Notes under the pieces: model-generated | The model's database searches: none | The model's input: the letters and a program-made list of their open reading frames with translations, nothing else | What the model was told of the DNA's origin: nothing | Translations under genes and position numbers: made by a program | Origin: Bemisia tabaci | Taxonomy: Eukaryota > Arthropoda > Insecta > Hemiptera > Aleyrodidae | Reading direction: 5' to 3' | NCBI RefSeq assembly: GCF_918797505.1 | Contig: NC_092798.1 | Coordinates: forward strand, 7,391,501 to 7,455,500 | DNA: 64,000 nt | Shown: positions 12,151 to 23,945 of the stretch, in pieces | Layout: the number at the start of each line of letters is the position of its first letter | Position numbering within the stretch: the stretch's first letter is position 1

Positions 12151-12330
12151 GATTGTTGAAATTTACGGACACAGCTATAAACAAAGAGGACATCAGGAGT
12201 GTGAAGCGATCCTGTTGATTGAGATGGGTGGTTCCGATAGACCAAGGGAGAAATAGATAGTCTAACTATAGGGTCTCTCGTGGGTTGCCGGTAGTTAGGT
12301 TAGTTTACCTCCTTTGTCCAATCACCGAGG
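12151..12330. repeat. MITE family B, truncated copy
   Basis: It starts GATTGTTGAAATTTACGGAC and continues with a GATGGGTGGTT...GGGTCTCTCGTGGGTTGCCG body shared with 16979-17205 and 19244-19502. The right terminal repeat is missing; the sequence runs directly into a fragment of MITE family C. Confidence 0.65.
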
Positions 12331-12337
12331 AAAAAGA

Positions 12338-12400
12338 AAGTATAACAGGAAGTCTGCAACGTCGCAAACGCGAACGGAGTTACGTGGTTTCCCATTTTAG
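12338..12400. repeat. MITE family C fragment
   Basis: The phrase ACAGGAAGTCTGCAACGTCG is the reverse complement of the end region of the elements at 48993-49260 and 51172-51432. Only one end is present. Confidence 0.55.
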
Positions 12401-14662
12401 TCATCTATATTTTTTTCTCAGTACGAAGTCCTTTCTAGATATCTAAATGGCTTGGTTTGACAACCCAAATAGTTGGGTGTGTATCGGACACGATTGAACT
12501 TTCTTTTCGTGTCTTAGCTGCGACGTCATAACCGTCAGCTCACTTTAGCCGTCACTTTGAGGTTACTTCTAGAGATATGTAAGCTAACTAAAGCTATTGG
12601 ACTCATATTTCAACTATAGATAATTTTAAATCTCTTATCTATTGAAGTACACAAAAATTATATTGATTTACTTTATTGGGTGATTTAGGGTTATGAGGTG
12701 GACTATTCGTGGACCACCTGGACTCATCGCTACATCAGATCGGATCCCAACAACAATGACATAACCTTCCCCAAAGCTACAAATGAAAATAAATCGATAA
12801 ATGTCGCTTTTCTGTGACATAACAGCGAGAGCGTCACTGGCCCTCTCGTGGACGATGCTATGCACGCACTCGACACTGAAGCGCAGTGACGGTGAACAGT
12901 AAGTGCGTTGTAGCACCCCCTCTCTCTCCGTGCTCCCCTCACCGAGGGCTATCACTCACCGCGACCGCTTATGATAATCGCGCGTTGTTTATCGAAAATT
13001 TCGAAATAATATAAAACACTCATGACCTTGGCGGCGTGGATTTCAGTTTGTTAACCTCAGCCTGAGCGGTTCGCGATGCACCGGACGAGAATGCGTTTTT
13101 CTAGTCGCTTTCCCGGACCGCGACAGTGTCGAGCACTTTCTCGACAACAAAAAAACCCTCTCCGTTTCGTAGTTTTCCGAGCGAAGGGACGTAACTGCAC
13201 TCCACGGTTGCAAAATTGACACAAGCAATACAATTTTTCAACAAGAATGTACCCCCGCAATTTCTATCGAAAATTGCCCTGATTTTCACGTGAAATCAAA
13301 AAAAAAAATAAACGAAATTTTCCAGATAGAAATTCCCAAGGTTCTCCGGGTAAAAATGCAATTTACGTGGGAAAATGTGGCAACATTGAAATGCAGTTAC
13401 ATCCTTTCGTAAGAGAAACGCCAACTTCTATGATTGGCAAGATCAAAATGCAAAAAATTACCTGATAAAGGGAAATATGCGGAGATAAATTGCATGGATA
13501 TTTCCATGATTTTCGGAATCTAAAAATAAAACGGAATGTTGGAGTTTTTTTAGCCAACGTGCGTTAAATTCAGCATAGAGCTGATATCTGACAACAGAGG
13601 AAAAAAAGCTCACACTCAAGTGTTATTTTCCCCCAAAGTGAAAAAAAATAAAAGATTCGAATGAATGAAAGCTTGATAGTTCCACAAAAATTTCCAAATT
13701 CGAAACTTTCAATTTCTGCCTAACCGACAATCGATTGTTTAACGTACATTTAAATGGAGGAAAAACAGTGTTGCCAACTTGCAAAATCGCCATTGAAGAG
13801 CATTGAAAACCCACGTGGTCCCTCCCCCGCCACACCGCCGTAGCAACCTATCTCTAATCGTCTCGTCTGTCAATAAAACGCTGATTAGGCGTTATCGGTC
13901 CGATTTCCGAATTGTCGCGTATTGGCTCCTTCCCGATTCTTTTGTTCCTTTGTTCTTCCCCGTGAAGTTCGACCCGTTGCGCAATCCCGAAAGGCCCATG
14001 CGTCGTTTTGAGGTTATAAATGATGCGCGACTCGGGGGCCCTGATTGCGGGCGCCTCGTTCCGGATACTTTGCTTTTCAGCCATTTAAACCTATGGAGAA
14101 AGATCGATCATCGAGGTATACATTAATAATCGATTCTTTACCATAGCTTCAAATGTGAGAATATCGATAGTCAACGAGTCATGCCTCGAAACTGAGGCGT
14201 CCCCTCTGTTGTGACTTGGAAGGATCATTAGTCACCGGGCCGGGAGAACTGGAGTACATTTAGCAATAAGGAGCCACTATTCCTGGCTTAAAAAAGCACC
14301 TATCTGCTTAGGGAAACTAACGGCACTTATATTGTTTTTTAAAATGAGTCAGAAATATCAGTTCTTTATTGCAACATGTAGTCCAAAATACGGCGAAGAA
14401 TTCTTCGGTGGATCTTCTTCTCTCGCTAGTTATTGTTGACAAAAAGGATCGCGGGTAAAGATTCCTCTCAGTCGCAATATTGACGAATTGAATCAAAATA
14501 AGGAAGGCTCGCGCTTATTTCCAGTTCAATTCGTTCGAATCTCATGTGAACAATGCACCAATTGCGTCTAAATTGAACTAGATCCTGCAATAGGGAAAAC
14601 ACAGATAGCATCTGTACCCTATCATGAGAGTCGTACAGCGAGAGCGCCCGTATGCCGTGGAC
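12401..14662. other. No gene recognised; repeat fragments
   Basis: No exon can be supported. 13365-13420 carries a GGCAACATTG...AGTTACATCC end like the TTGCCAAATTT foldback family. 13690-13780 is the third relative of the foldback at 58463-58616 (CAATCGATTGTTTAACGTAC, then CAGTGTTGCCAAC). The rest is unassigned. Confidence 0.5.
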
Positions 14663-15075
14663 AATCTCAAAGTTCGCCCGCGAAATCTAGCTTATGCAAC
14701 CCGGCCCACTGCGGAGTTCAAATAGTTGTATGTTGGGTTCGAACCCAACTTCGATTATTTTGCCATAGTTATTCGCGTTCATTCGAGTTGAAAGAGCGTT
14801 CAATCTCAAATTTCGCCCGCGAAATCTAGCTTGTGCAACCCGGCCCACTGCAGAGTTCAAATAGTTGTATGTTGGGTTCGAAACCAGCTTCGAATATTTT
14901 GCCATTGTTATTCGCGTTCTTCCGAGTTGAAAGAGCGTTCTGTTATTCATGATGTTGAAAAAGGGGTTGAGATTATATCGAAATGCCAACCATAAGCATT
15001 CTTAGGTTCCGTTATCCATGATGTTAAAAAAGAGCTGAGATTGTATCGAAATGCCAACTACAAGCATTCTTAGTT
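14663..15075. repeat. Two adjacent local tandem duplications (about 137 bp and 68 bp)
   Basis: A unit starting CAATCTCAAAGTTCGCCCGC at 14663 recurs at about 14800, with the same CAACCCGGCCCACTG and ATAGTTGTATGTTGGGTTCG phrases. It is followed immediately by a shorter unit (TTATTCATGATGTTGAAAAA at 14942, repeated near 15010). Copies differ at only a few positions, so the duplications are fairly recent. Confidence 0.8.
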
Positions 15076-16978
15076 CATTCACCTGAACCGCAATGTGATA
15101 GAAGTGCACGTGACGTTCATCAAATGCAAACTTGCAATTCCAATGTGGAATTTAAATGAAATCAATGAATCAGATGGTGGATTAAGATTCACTATCGTAC
15201 TTCAAACTTTCTGTAATTTAACCGGAGCCCATTCTATTTGAGGGAAGAGTTATATCTACAGAGGCAGAGAAGGAAAACGCATTTGAAGTAAATTTTAACA
15301 ATCTAACGGTGGTGATTCTTCAGGAAAGATGCTATTCAAGAACAACTTTGAATACGACCCTAAAACTTCTCTTATTCTGGGGGAAAAATCTGAAATTCCT
15401 GAGCCGAGCTGAGTGCCCGGAATAATTTGAAATGTAACGAGCGTGCTTTCTCGGAGAGCGGGACCCCTCGCCCCCCTGGCCCGTCCGTTCAAATGGACCC
15501 AACACGGAAACAAACGATGGTCGCCCGTACAATTACCGCGGCCCAGCAGTGGGCCATAATCAGAGTAAACAAGTAATCATTTCGTTGAGATGGAGCTGGG
15601 AGCTTACGCCACTTCGCTTTCGTACAGTGGGCGAGATGCCTGGACCTTCGAGCGACTCCACTGATGTAACACAGTGTTCGTGGTATCGAGATTTTTAAGT
15701 ATCTTGCGACTCTGCTAAACATTAACCGTGTTCTGGAAGAAAAGTAGCAGGAATCGGCAAAGAAATTAAATTCTTCCAAAACTGGCTAACTCCGACAGTT
15801 TAAAAAAATTCTCATGTTAAAAAAAGAGTTGTATTTAGACGCAACTTTCATTGCCTACATTAGTTTCATTTCTTTTTTTTTAAAAAAAACGTTTTCTTGA
15901 CTTGCTATAACGTATGCATGGGTGGATTTAGTTTGTCTTCGTATGCGATTTACACTGCAGTTTTCGATCCTTAATATTTCCGAGACACAAATACAAGCGC
16001 AAAATTCGATACAACAACAATTTAAGTCCCTCTACAGCGAGAAAAAAAGTTTGGTTACAGATTCTGAACTTCAGTTCGGATTGAACATCGAACTTTGCGG
16101 TTTAAGGCCACTCAGGTGACCAAAGTTTTCGGCCAGAGGAACCCAATTCCGCGGTTACCTGGCTCGTTTCGTTGACCTAAAACTTGGGTTACCCAGACCA
16201 AAAAATCATGGTGTGCAATAAGAACTGACATGTTTATCTCCGTGTAGGATAGACGAACAACGAGCACCAGAATCAATTTCAAAGCATTGACAATCACCAG
16301 ATCCGATCAATTCCTTTCGCCTTCTCAACATTCCTTCGTAGAATTGGGTCATTTTCCGACCAGAAACTCGGGGGCAGCCCGAACGACTCTCAAAATTTAA
16401 GGGTCAACCCCGATCAAGATACCTGAAAACCACCCCGAACGACCCGACTTTCGCCCCGGCCCGGCGGAGTCCGGAACCGGGGCTCCGGGCGGCCACTGCG
16501 CATGTCGCGACGTTGCCGGCTCGGGCGCCCCTCCCGCGCGATCACCTGCGATCGGGGCGGGGGGCGAGGGGGGTTTCGATTGCATTGATTCTATTCCGAC
16601 TCGAATCACTCGCGCTCATTGCCGGCGACGTTGCCACATCCTCCCCGATTTACGGGCCCGTGCGGCCGCCCCGCGGGGCGCGGAGATATGGCAACAGCGC
16701 CCCTATGATAGAGTTACAGTTACGGCACGGCTCAGGCTCCTTCATCTGCTGCTCGCTCGCTCGCTTCTTGCGTCACGAGCTCCGCTCGCCGAGCAGCGAG
16801 CGCAGGGAACCGAGGACTCCCGAGTATTGATCCGCTACCCGCCCCCCCTACCCCCCGCCGACCCCTCCGTAGTCAGCTGGAACCCCGGGCCCCCCGTCCC
16901 CCGGGGTTCCCCGATTCACGACGACTGGCAACGCTAACCGAAAGTTCCGTGTCGTCGACGGGATGACTCCGACGGGCT
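15076..16978. other. No gene recognised; GC-rich patch at 16430-16900
   Basis: No recognisable exon. 16430-16900 is strongly GC- and CpG-rich and could be a CpG-type promoter or simply GC-rich DNA. Frames crossing it on both strands show no domain. Confidence 0.5.
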
Positions 16979-17205
16979 GGTTTTTGAAATTGATAGACAA
17001 AGTTGTGGATGAAGGAGACGTAGGGAGTATGGAGCGATCCTATTGGTTGAAATGGGTGGTTGCTGTAGACTAAGGGTGAAAATAATGGAGTAGCTATAGA
17101 GTCTCTCATGGGTTGCCGTTAGTTAGTCTATTACCTACCTTCTTGGTCTATTGCAACCACCCGCTTCCACCAATAGAATCCCTCCATAGCGATTTTGTCT
17201 TGAAT
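16979..17205. repeat. MITE family B copy
   Basis: It shares the TGAAATTGATAGACAAAG start, the GTTGAAATGGGTGGTT core and the TCTCATGGGTTGCCGTTAGT core with the full copy at 19244-19502. The right end has decayed. Confidence 0.7.
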
Positions 17206-17282
17206 GTGAATGTGGACTTCTGTAAATAATTCCTGCATTTTGGCTCTGTTTACTCAATCAAAATGAGCCAATTAAAATGGAG

Positions 17283-17490
17283 CATCATCAAGGAGCGTCT
17301 CTACTTTTGGATCGACGTGAAATCGCGAACCGAGTATCAAAATTCATTTGGACGTATTTATGCAAAAGGAACTATATCACACGCAATCCCTATGCACACA
17401 GTTCCTTTTAGTATAAATACGCCCATTTATTCGATACTTCGTTCGCGCTTTATGTTGATCACGAAATAGAGGCGCCTCTTAATTGTGATG
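17283..17490. repeat. Long foldback (hairpin) element, arms about 95 bp
   Basis: The left arm (from CATCATCAAGGAGCGTCTCT) and the right arm (ending in CGCCTCTTAATTGTGATG) are inverted diverged copies. They meet at AAAAGGAACT/AGTTCCTTTT near 17366/17400. The matching centre includes GACGTATTTATGCAAAAGGA. It is almost entirely stem, with a short loop. Confidence 0.75.
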
Positions 17491-17547
17491 GTTAATACTC
17501 GACAGTATCATAAATCATAGCTCCCAACACGAAGTAACATAACACAC

Positions 17548-17740
17548 TTCAATGTTGCCAAATTTCCCCTAATCAATCGCAATTTTAACTGCAGATTCTT
17601 GCACCTTTCCAACTGAAAATTTCACTGAATTTCCCCCTGATTTCATGCAAAAATCAGGCAACTTCTGGACGAAAAGTGCACTGAAATATTCTCGTAAAAA
17701 TTTGAATTGCTGAAGTGATTTGGCAACCTTGGAATGGAGT
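17548..17740. repeat. TTGCCAAATTT foldback family, copy
   Basis: It begins AATGTTGCCAAATTTCCCC and ends TTTGGCAACCTTGGAATGG, so the ends are inverted. Other members are at 21966-22142, 23078-23257 and 23775-23945, with remnants near 13380 and 43945-44048. Confidence 0.6.
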
Positions 17741-17829
17741 TACGTTCCTTCGTTCGAGAAACGAGTCCCATTTTTATCGTAGAGACATAGATTACGGGAA
17801 AGACGCGAGTTGAGTATCTCTGAAATCGC

Positions 17830-18132
17830 CTAGGTTTTCGGTGAGATTCGGCACTGATGGGTCTCGACTTGACAATGGTGCCGAGTCGGTGGTCGGTTTC
17901 TCCTCTGGGCGACGTGACGTGGTTTTCGAGCGCTGCAGCTCGGCGAGCCATTTGAATTCTGTTGCGTTAGCGGCGCCACCCGTGCCGCCCGGGCGCGAGG
18001 CCCGGGAAAGTGCCTTCGTGCGCGCGCGCGCGGGGCCAGCGGAAGCTTTCGGAGCCGCGCATGCGCTGGAATGCACTCGCTTAACTTCGGCCGTGAGACC
18101 CAAGTCGGTGGAGGTTCGTAGGTTGGCGGCCG
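17830..18132. other. GC-rich CpG patch
   Basis: A GC-rich stretch with CG dinucleotide runs (for example around 18020-18035). It could be a promoter-like CpG island, but no exon is recognised beside it. It abuts the MITE at 18141. Confidence 0.35.
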
Positions 18133-18140
18133 AAGCTACC

Positions 18141-18451
18141 TAGAGTCCCTTCATACTGAGAGTCAAGACAATGTGAATCCATTTCTGATTGGTTCCCGTA
18201 TTTTAGGCCTTCACATTGTCACAAACGGGAATAAAGATTACAGTTTCACCGATTGCGAAGATTATAATCTGGAATGGACCGGGGAATTACGGGTTCGGCA
18301 AGGAACAAACGGAATTAGGGAAGGAACGAAGAAAGGAATTCGAGAATGGGCCGATCAAAGATTACGAAAAACGTTCAATTTCTGTAATCTTTATTCCCGT
18401 TTGTGACTCCATGAGGGGTGTTGTCTTGACTCTCAGTATAAGGGGACTCTA
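18141..18451. mobile_element. Non-autonomous hAT-like MITE with 8-bp target duplication
   Basis: The element begins TAGAGTCCCTTCATACTGAG and ends with the inverted counterpart at 18451; the terminal repeat is about 30 bp with three mismatches. It is flanked by perfect 8-bp direct repeats AAGCTACC at 18133-18140 and 18452-18459. An 8-bp duplication is the hAT (also P-element) signature. Inner inverted segments (TCACAAACGGGAATAAAGAT) lengthen the stem. No coding capacity. Confidence 0.85.
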
Positions 18452-18459
18452 AAGCTACC

Positions 18460-19243
18460 GAACGCCGACCGAGACAATGATCAACCAAGCCGTCTTCGAG
18501 CAGATACGAACACGGATCGTTGAATTTTGGATAAAGCCAAAAAAGATCGGGTAGAGAGACGATATATTTTGATTTTGGAAACCCCCGCACGAACGCTCTA
18601 ATCAATGAAATCCGGAGCGGCAAAAGTTCATTTCGGGGGCGTGCTTTTTCTCGCCGAGCGATGGTTTACAATCAACTTGAATGCAACTATGCGTGCGCGA
18701 GGGATGTCCATGTTGCATGTAAGATAAATTGAAGGCGCTCTAGATTTCTTGATGCCAACTCTTGGATGCAACTATTCCTGCTTGAGGGATGTCTGGGTTG
18801 CGTATGCGAAAAATTGAAGGCGCTTCGGCTGCATTGCACTTGAGAGAAAATATGCGTAATCAGAGAGATTATAGTCAAAGGACCCTGCACTCACAATCTG
18901 AGAAAAGTAATTTAGAAAAGGCATAAAAGATGTGTTTAGTGATTAGCGCTACTTCTCCCCTAATGATTAATGATGAGCAATTTATTGCGCATATAAGTTT
19001 AAATAAAATTCGCCTAGTAATGACTGACGAATGTCGAAGTGAGCACTTTATTGGGCGAGATTTTACCTAAAAAGGTGAGGATTGCTTAAACCATTTGCTC
19101 AACTCTTTGATCAAGAATCATCATCGGGCGAATCGGAGCATTGACTTCCAAAAGTAACTATTTAAACTACACTTCCTTTTTAAAATTATGAGAAAGATAG
19201 CCATGCAGGGTGATGGGGCCCTCTAATAGATTACCAGCGGATC
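18460..19243. other. No gene recognised
   Basis: No conserved frame. 18690-18840 contains two diverged copies of a GGGATGTC...TTGAAGGCGCT phrase that also resembles the repeat near 21200. Confidence 0.5.
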
Positions 19244-19502
19244 GATTATTGAAATTGATAGACAAAGCTATAGACAAATAAGACATAGCAGGTATAAAGC
19301 AATCCTATCGGTTGAAATGGGTGGTTCTCATAGACTAAGGGGGAAAATGATAGACTAACTGTCGGGTCTCTCGTGGGTTGCCGTTAGTTAGTCTATTACC
19401 TACCTCCTTTGTCCATTGCAACCATCCGCTTCTACCAATAGGATCCCTCCAAATCCTTTTTTTGTTCTTTGTCTATTGCTATGTCTATCAATTTCAATAA
19501 TC
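19244..19502. repeat. MITE family B, full-length copy
   Basis: The left end is GATTATTGAAATTGATAGAC and the right end its reverse complement at 19502. The inverted match continues inward with AAAGCTATAGACAA. Related copies are at 12151-12330 and 16979-17205. Length is about 260 bp, with no ORF. Confidence 0.8.
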
Positions 19503-19921
19503 AGCCCGCAGATAAGATGATTCAAACCAGCACCGGTCCGCGAGAGTGAAACCGCTCTAATCGATGTTGGCACGTCGGAAGCCTCACCAAGAGACAAGGA
19601 ACAAGCCGAAAAAAGGGCGGGAGTTCCGACAGCCGTGCTACGTAAAAAAACGAAGCGGGACCGTGCCCCTGTTTTGCCGTCAGAGATCTACCTTAATTTG
19701 CCTCCCCCGAGAGCAAAGCAATCCTCCCTCGCACCTCGCTATGAAACCTTAACAAACCGATGACACGCTGCACCCGTCACACACTGGCGTGGGTGGTTGG
19801 GCTCACCAATTAGGCATCTCGAGCGCAGCTGTCACGTTTTTCTTTAAACATACAAAATCGTTTGAAAAAAAACATGCAATATTTCCGGCAACCTTAAAAT
19901 ATCGTTCTACGTAACTTCATG

Positions 19922-21163
19922 CATGGAAAAAATGGATTGCTGCTTTACCAATTCAATTGTTAAAAAAAGTGACTAGATATAATGTTTCAAATGAGCATTT
20001 TACAATACTGGAAAGCTGATAAACAGAGGGTGGTTAAAGTAGCATTTTTCGTTGTTAGAGCAGCATTTTTTCAAAAAGATCTTTGGACTAAACTCAAAAT
20101 TCAAGAGATTACGAGGCCCAAAAGTAGGGCACTTTGCTCCGCGAAACAGCTCATTTTCAAGGACTGTAAATTTGAAAAAAAATAAAAAAAAATGCCTTCA
20201 ATTCTTCGAAAGTTGGCATAAGAGCACCACCTGGTTCATTAATTTAAGTTCCTACGAGGTCTTTGGACTAAACTAAAAATTGAAGGGTTACGCGTCATAT
20301 AGCGAGGAGAGCACTTCGGTCACACGGAGAGCTCATGGACTGTAGATTTTGAAAAAATGCCTTTAATTCTTTGAAAGTTGGCTCAAAAGCACCATCTGAG
20401 TCATTAATTTAAGTTCCTAAAGGATTCATGGACTAATCTCATAATTGCAGAGGGGCCGATAGGAAACGCTCAATTCTCTGATAAATGAGTCGGAGCGCTT
20501 CTAGATAATAGCAGCAAACGCTTTGAGTCAGGTGAAACCTAGGAATTCAAATGCATTATATAATGCATCATATACTATTTCCAAAATTACTCCGTAGGTA
20601 ATCACAAAGCAAAATTAGACAACTAATTAGATACATACTCACATTACAAAGGTACTATGAATCATCAAGCTAACGCCAAGAACTGACACTTAGATCTTTA
20701 TTAAAAACTAATATGTTTGTTGTTAATGAATTTAGAATCCCGGCAGATTCCATCTTTTGCGGTTCCTTTTTACGAGGTACTAAGCACAAATATAATGTAA
20801 TAATTCGGCACAAATATGACTGATTTAATGCTTGTTAATGAAGGAGGTTATAATTGTTATAACGTGACGTTTGTTGACTTGTCTCTGGTTGACGTTTGTC
20901 GATGGCGCTCTCTATTGTTTTCGCTTTGAGTTACGGGGATACGCGGTAAGGAGATGGCGCTCCTGGCGGGCGTGTCGTGAACCTTCCAGCAGGTAGATTC
21001 GCCCGCCAAATTTAAAATTTGGGAGATGCTAAGCGAAAACCGTTTAGTTTTAAGACTATTTGAACATCGAATAGTCATTCTGTTGTTAGAGCAGCATTTT
21101 TTTCTTGTAAAATCTACCTTGAAAAGACCTTGCAATCACTTTTTTTAAAAAATTTTCCGTGTA
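19922..21163. repeat. MITE family D split by a ~1-kb insertion
   Basis: 19922-20071 matches the left half and 21082-21163 the right half of the intact element at 30289-30499. The junctions carry a 21-bp direct repeat, GTTGTTAGAGCAGCATTTTTT in one-base-shorter form, at 20051-20071 and 21082-21102. That is the expected footprint of a target-primed insertion. The inserted 20072-21081 segment contains a tandem repeat at 20079-20450 and no recognisable ORF. Confidence 0.65.
20079..20450. repeat. Tandem repeat, about 2.3 copies of ~165-181 bp
   Basis: Units begin TCTTTGGACTAAACTCAAAA (20079), TCTTTGGACTAAACTAAAAA (about 20260) and ATTCATGGACTAATCTCATA (about 20424). Shared internal phrases are GCACCACCTG and CATTAATTTAAGTTCCTA. 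It lies inside the insertion that splits MITE family D. Confidence 0.7.
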
Positions 21164-21965
21164 AATTCATGGTCTTTCAGGAAGAGTTGCCATTAGGAAA
21201 GCGAGAGCGCCTTCAATTTTTTGTGTATGCCACATGCACATCCCAAGAACACGAATAGTTGCGTCTAAAAACCAAGCCTTGTCAAGGAATCCTAACCAGC
21301 AAAACTGAAGACTTTCGGCATCTTTGAGATTTAAAATACCGCACAAGATGCTGGGTTCGAACAAACGGAACAATTTTCTGGTAATTACGCTGACTTTAGC
21401 TGAACTTTGAACGTAATTTCCACCTTCAAAAATGTAAATTCCGGAAATTGGCACTTGGATGTCGTTCGCGCTCTCTCGGATGGCATCTGCTGCATTTTCC
21501 AAGCCGATGCGCGCTATTCGTGAAATTCCGTAACTTTTCCTGCGAATCCACTGACTTTCCAGGTTTCCGGATACATTGATAACTGTAACAACACGCAAAA
21601 GCGCGACACCCATTGGGAAAATCGTGATGAAACACGGGATAATCCGCTGGAAGTTCCGGAAATTTTTCCGCGAATCGGTGCAGTAACATCGACTAAATAA
21701 ACCGGCGTAACGTCAATGGGTGCGCTAGTACTACGTTACGGGGAAGCTGATCTGCGTGTCCTCCCGTCGTGTCAATCGTTTCAACCTTTCGGGTTGCGAC
21801 TCGTTAGTGTCCCATTAGCGCCGTTTTTGAACCCGCTCAACGGCGCCCGTGAGTCTTTCCAGGGGCCAGGAGGCGACAGCGTTTGCCACATTTCCCAAAA
21901 AATGATATGGGTATCGAGGGAGCATTCTGCCGTGCTAAGGAAAGAAGCCGTATGAGCCTTTAGAC
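21164..21965. other. No gene recognised
   Basis: A 148-codon minus-strand frame (21613-21167) spans this stretch, but its sequence resembles no family I know. It overlaps a dispersed repeat shared with about 10920-11045, so I do not call it a gene. Confidence 0.5.
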
Positions 21966-22142
21966 GTTGCCAGATTTACTTCGATGAAATACGAATTTTC
22001 TTGGAACAATGCGAACATTTTTCTTCAAATTTTTCAGATAATTTTGTTCACAATTTGATCTAAAATATCTGAAAATTTCGAGGAAAAATATGAATAACTA
22101 TCCTGAAAAATACATTTTTTAACTGGAGAAATTTGGCAACTT
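21966..22142. repeat. TTGCCAAATTT foldback family, copy
   Basis: The ends are GACGTTGCCAGATTT (left) and GAAATTTGGCAACTTGG (right). Inner inverted segments TTTTTCAGATAATTTT and AAAATATCTGAAAATT form the stem near 22030-22080. Confidence 0.6.
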
Positions 22143-23077
22143 GGAGTGTTCATACGTCGTTCTTCATTCGGATTATTCGAGCGGCTGGTAAAAGGCACCT
22201 TCCTTTCAACGAAACTCGTCTTGGGGGTTGCTTTCAAATTAGAATTACAAAATTCAACGTCACCCTCATCGTTTATAACCTGATCGAACCAAGCTACGAG
22301 AATATTCAAATTTCTAATAGCTTACAACATTTTCTCCCTTTTCCTCAATTTCTTCCACGTCGTTCGAATGAGAGTTAGCCTGCAAGAGACCGATGATAAT
22401 TTAAGGACGTGAAAAATCATTAAAACAGGGAAATTTCACGCTAGAACCGCCCGATTTCCCAACGCTGCGCTGTCTGATCACTCTCCAGGGAAATAAACCC
22501 CGGGCCCATTACCAGTTCCGGGCTTGACTTACAGCTTTCGGCGACCGCACGTCACATCTTGGGCAAACGAGGTGTTCGGCGCCACGACTAGCGGGGTAAA
22601 ATTCCCCTGCGACTGCGACGCCGTGGTGTGGGAAAAACTCGGTTTCCTCGTCTGGTAACACTGACGGGGTGGACTTCCCGCAGACGAATTATTCGAGATC
22701 CTCGACTGCTATCCCGGTGATAGTAGAGAAAGAGAAAGATATATTTCAGAAACCTTGCACTGCTATGCTCCCTTCAGGGTTAAAATTATTTTCGCAGGTC
22801 AAAGCTCAGATTTGCCAGATGATGACTCATGGCCGAAAATCCTCACCTGATCTGCAAATCTTTGCTTCCCTAGAAAAGTTCTCACCCCGACATCCATCAG
22901 ACGAATCAGTCGGTTCATTTGAATAAAATCAGTTCAATTTGGAGGAAAACTCAATTTTAAAAGTTGGGTCGTTCTCATTTCGGTGTCAGGACAGATTAAA
23001 CAAAATATCGGCTTATTCAACGAGGGAATCGCTGAACGCTGCCGTACTAAGTAAAAACGCCGTAGAAACAATCGAAT

Positions 23078-23257
23078 GTTGCCAAATTTATGTTTATAAA
23101 ACACTCATTTCTGAGAAAACTGAGGAATATTTTACATCGACATTTTCAGATACCGTAGATTAAATTGATCGATGAATTTTCTAAAAGATTGGGAGAAAAA
23201 TATCCACGAATTTCCTGGGAAAATTGTATTTAATCAGAAGAAATTTGGCAACGTCTA
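23078..23257. repeat. TTGCCAAATTT foldback family, copy
   Basis: It begins TGTTGCCAAATTTATGTTTA and ends AGAAGAAATTTGGCAACG, so the ends are inverted and of the same type as the copy at 21966-22142. Confidence 0.6.
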
Positions 23258-23774
23258 GAGGCTCATTCGGCGTTTTACCTTGGTATAGCAGAACGGTTGA
23301 CAAGAAGATAATTCCGAGGGTTGAGTGGTGGCGCTCCGAAAGTAAAAGTTCCCACCTTTCACCGAGCGGCGGTATTTATCTCGGGAACTTCCCATAGCCG
23401 CCGACTTTCTTTGAAGTAAACCCGCGGGATAGACCAGGGAGAGTGTTTTTTCCAAAAAGGGTTGACTGCTAGAGCAACGGCTGACTAAATGAACTCATAT
23501 TCTCGTTCGTACAAAATCGACTAATTTACAGGGTTCTGCTTAAATGAGCGCTGCTCCTGGCAAATAGAGGGGAATTCTCCCTTTAGAAGACACGGAAACA
23601 AAAATTATGAGATAACAATGGGTGACGACAAAGGTGAAACGTCCATCTGGTAGAAAACTGAGACACAAAATGTTGGATTAACTACAGACATGACTCAGAT
23701 ACAGAACAAGACCCTTACGTGAGACCTACAACAAATTGTAGTTTCCTTCGTGGAAGGATGTAACTACATTACAA

Positions 23775-23945
23775 TGTCGCCAAATTTCCCCTCGCAAATT
23801 GCATTAGCAACGGGAGAATTTTGGACATTTCTGACTGCAAATTTCACTGATTTTATCTTTTGATCTCATGCAAAAGGTAAAAGTCGCACAGGTACATGCT
23901 TGTAAAAAATTGAATAATTCAAGTCGATTTTGCAACCTTAAGATG
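23775..23945. repeat. TTGCCAAATTT foldback family, copy
   Basis: It starts AATGTCGCCAAATTTCCCCT and ends TTTTGCAACCTTAAGATGG. It is most similar to the copy at 17548-17740, sharing CATGCAAAA...AAA and TTGAAT phrases. Confidence 0.55.

Noticed and set aside
16397..16830. Frames in the GC-rich patch (70-105 codons)
   Set aside because: Both strands are open because stop codons are rare in GC-rich DNA; no domain and no splice context.
21167..21613. 148-codon minus-strand ORF
   Set aside because: No recognisable family. It overlaps a dispersed repeat also seen near 10920-11045, and an overlapping frame on the same strand is similarly open.
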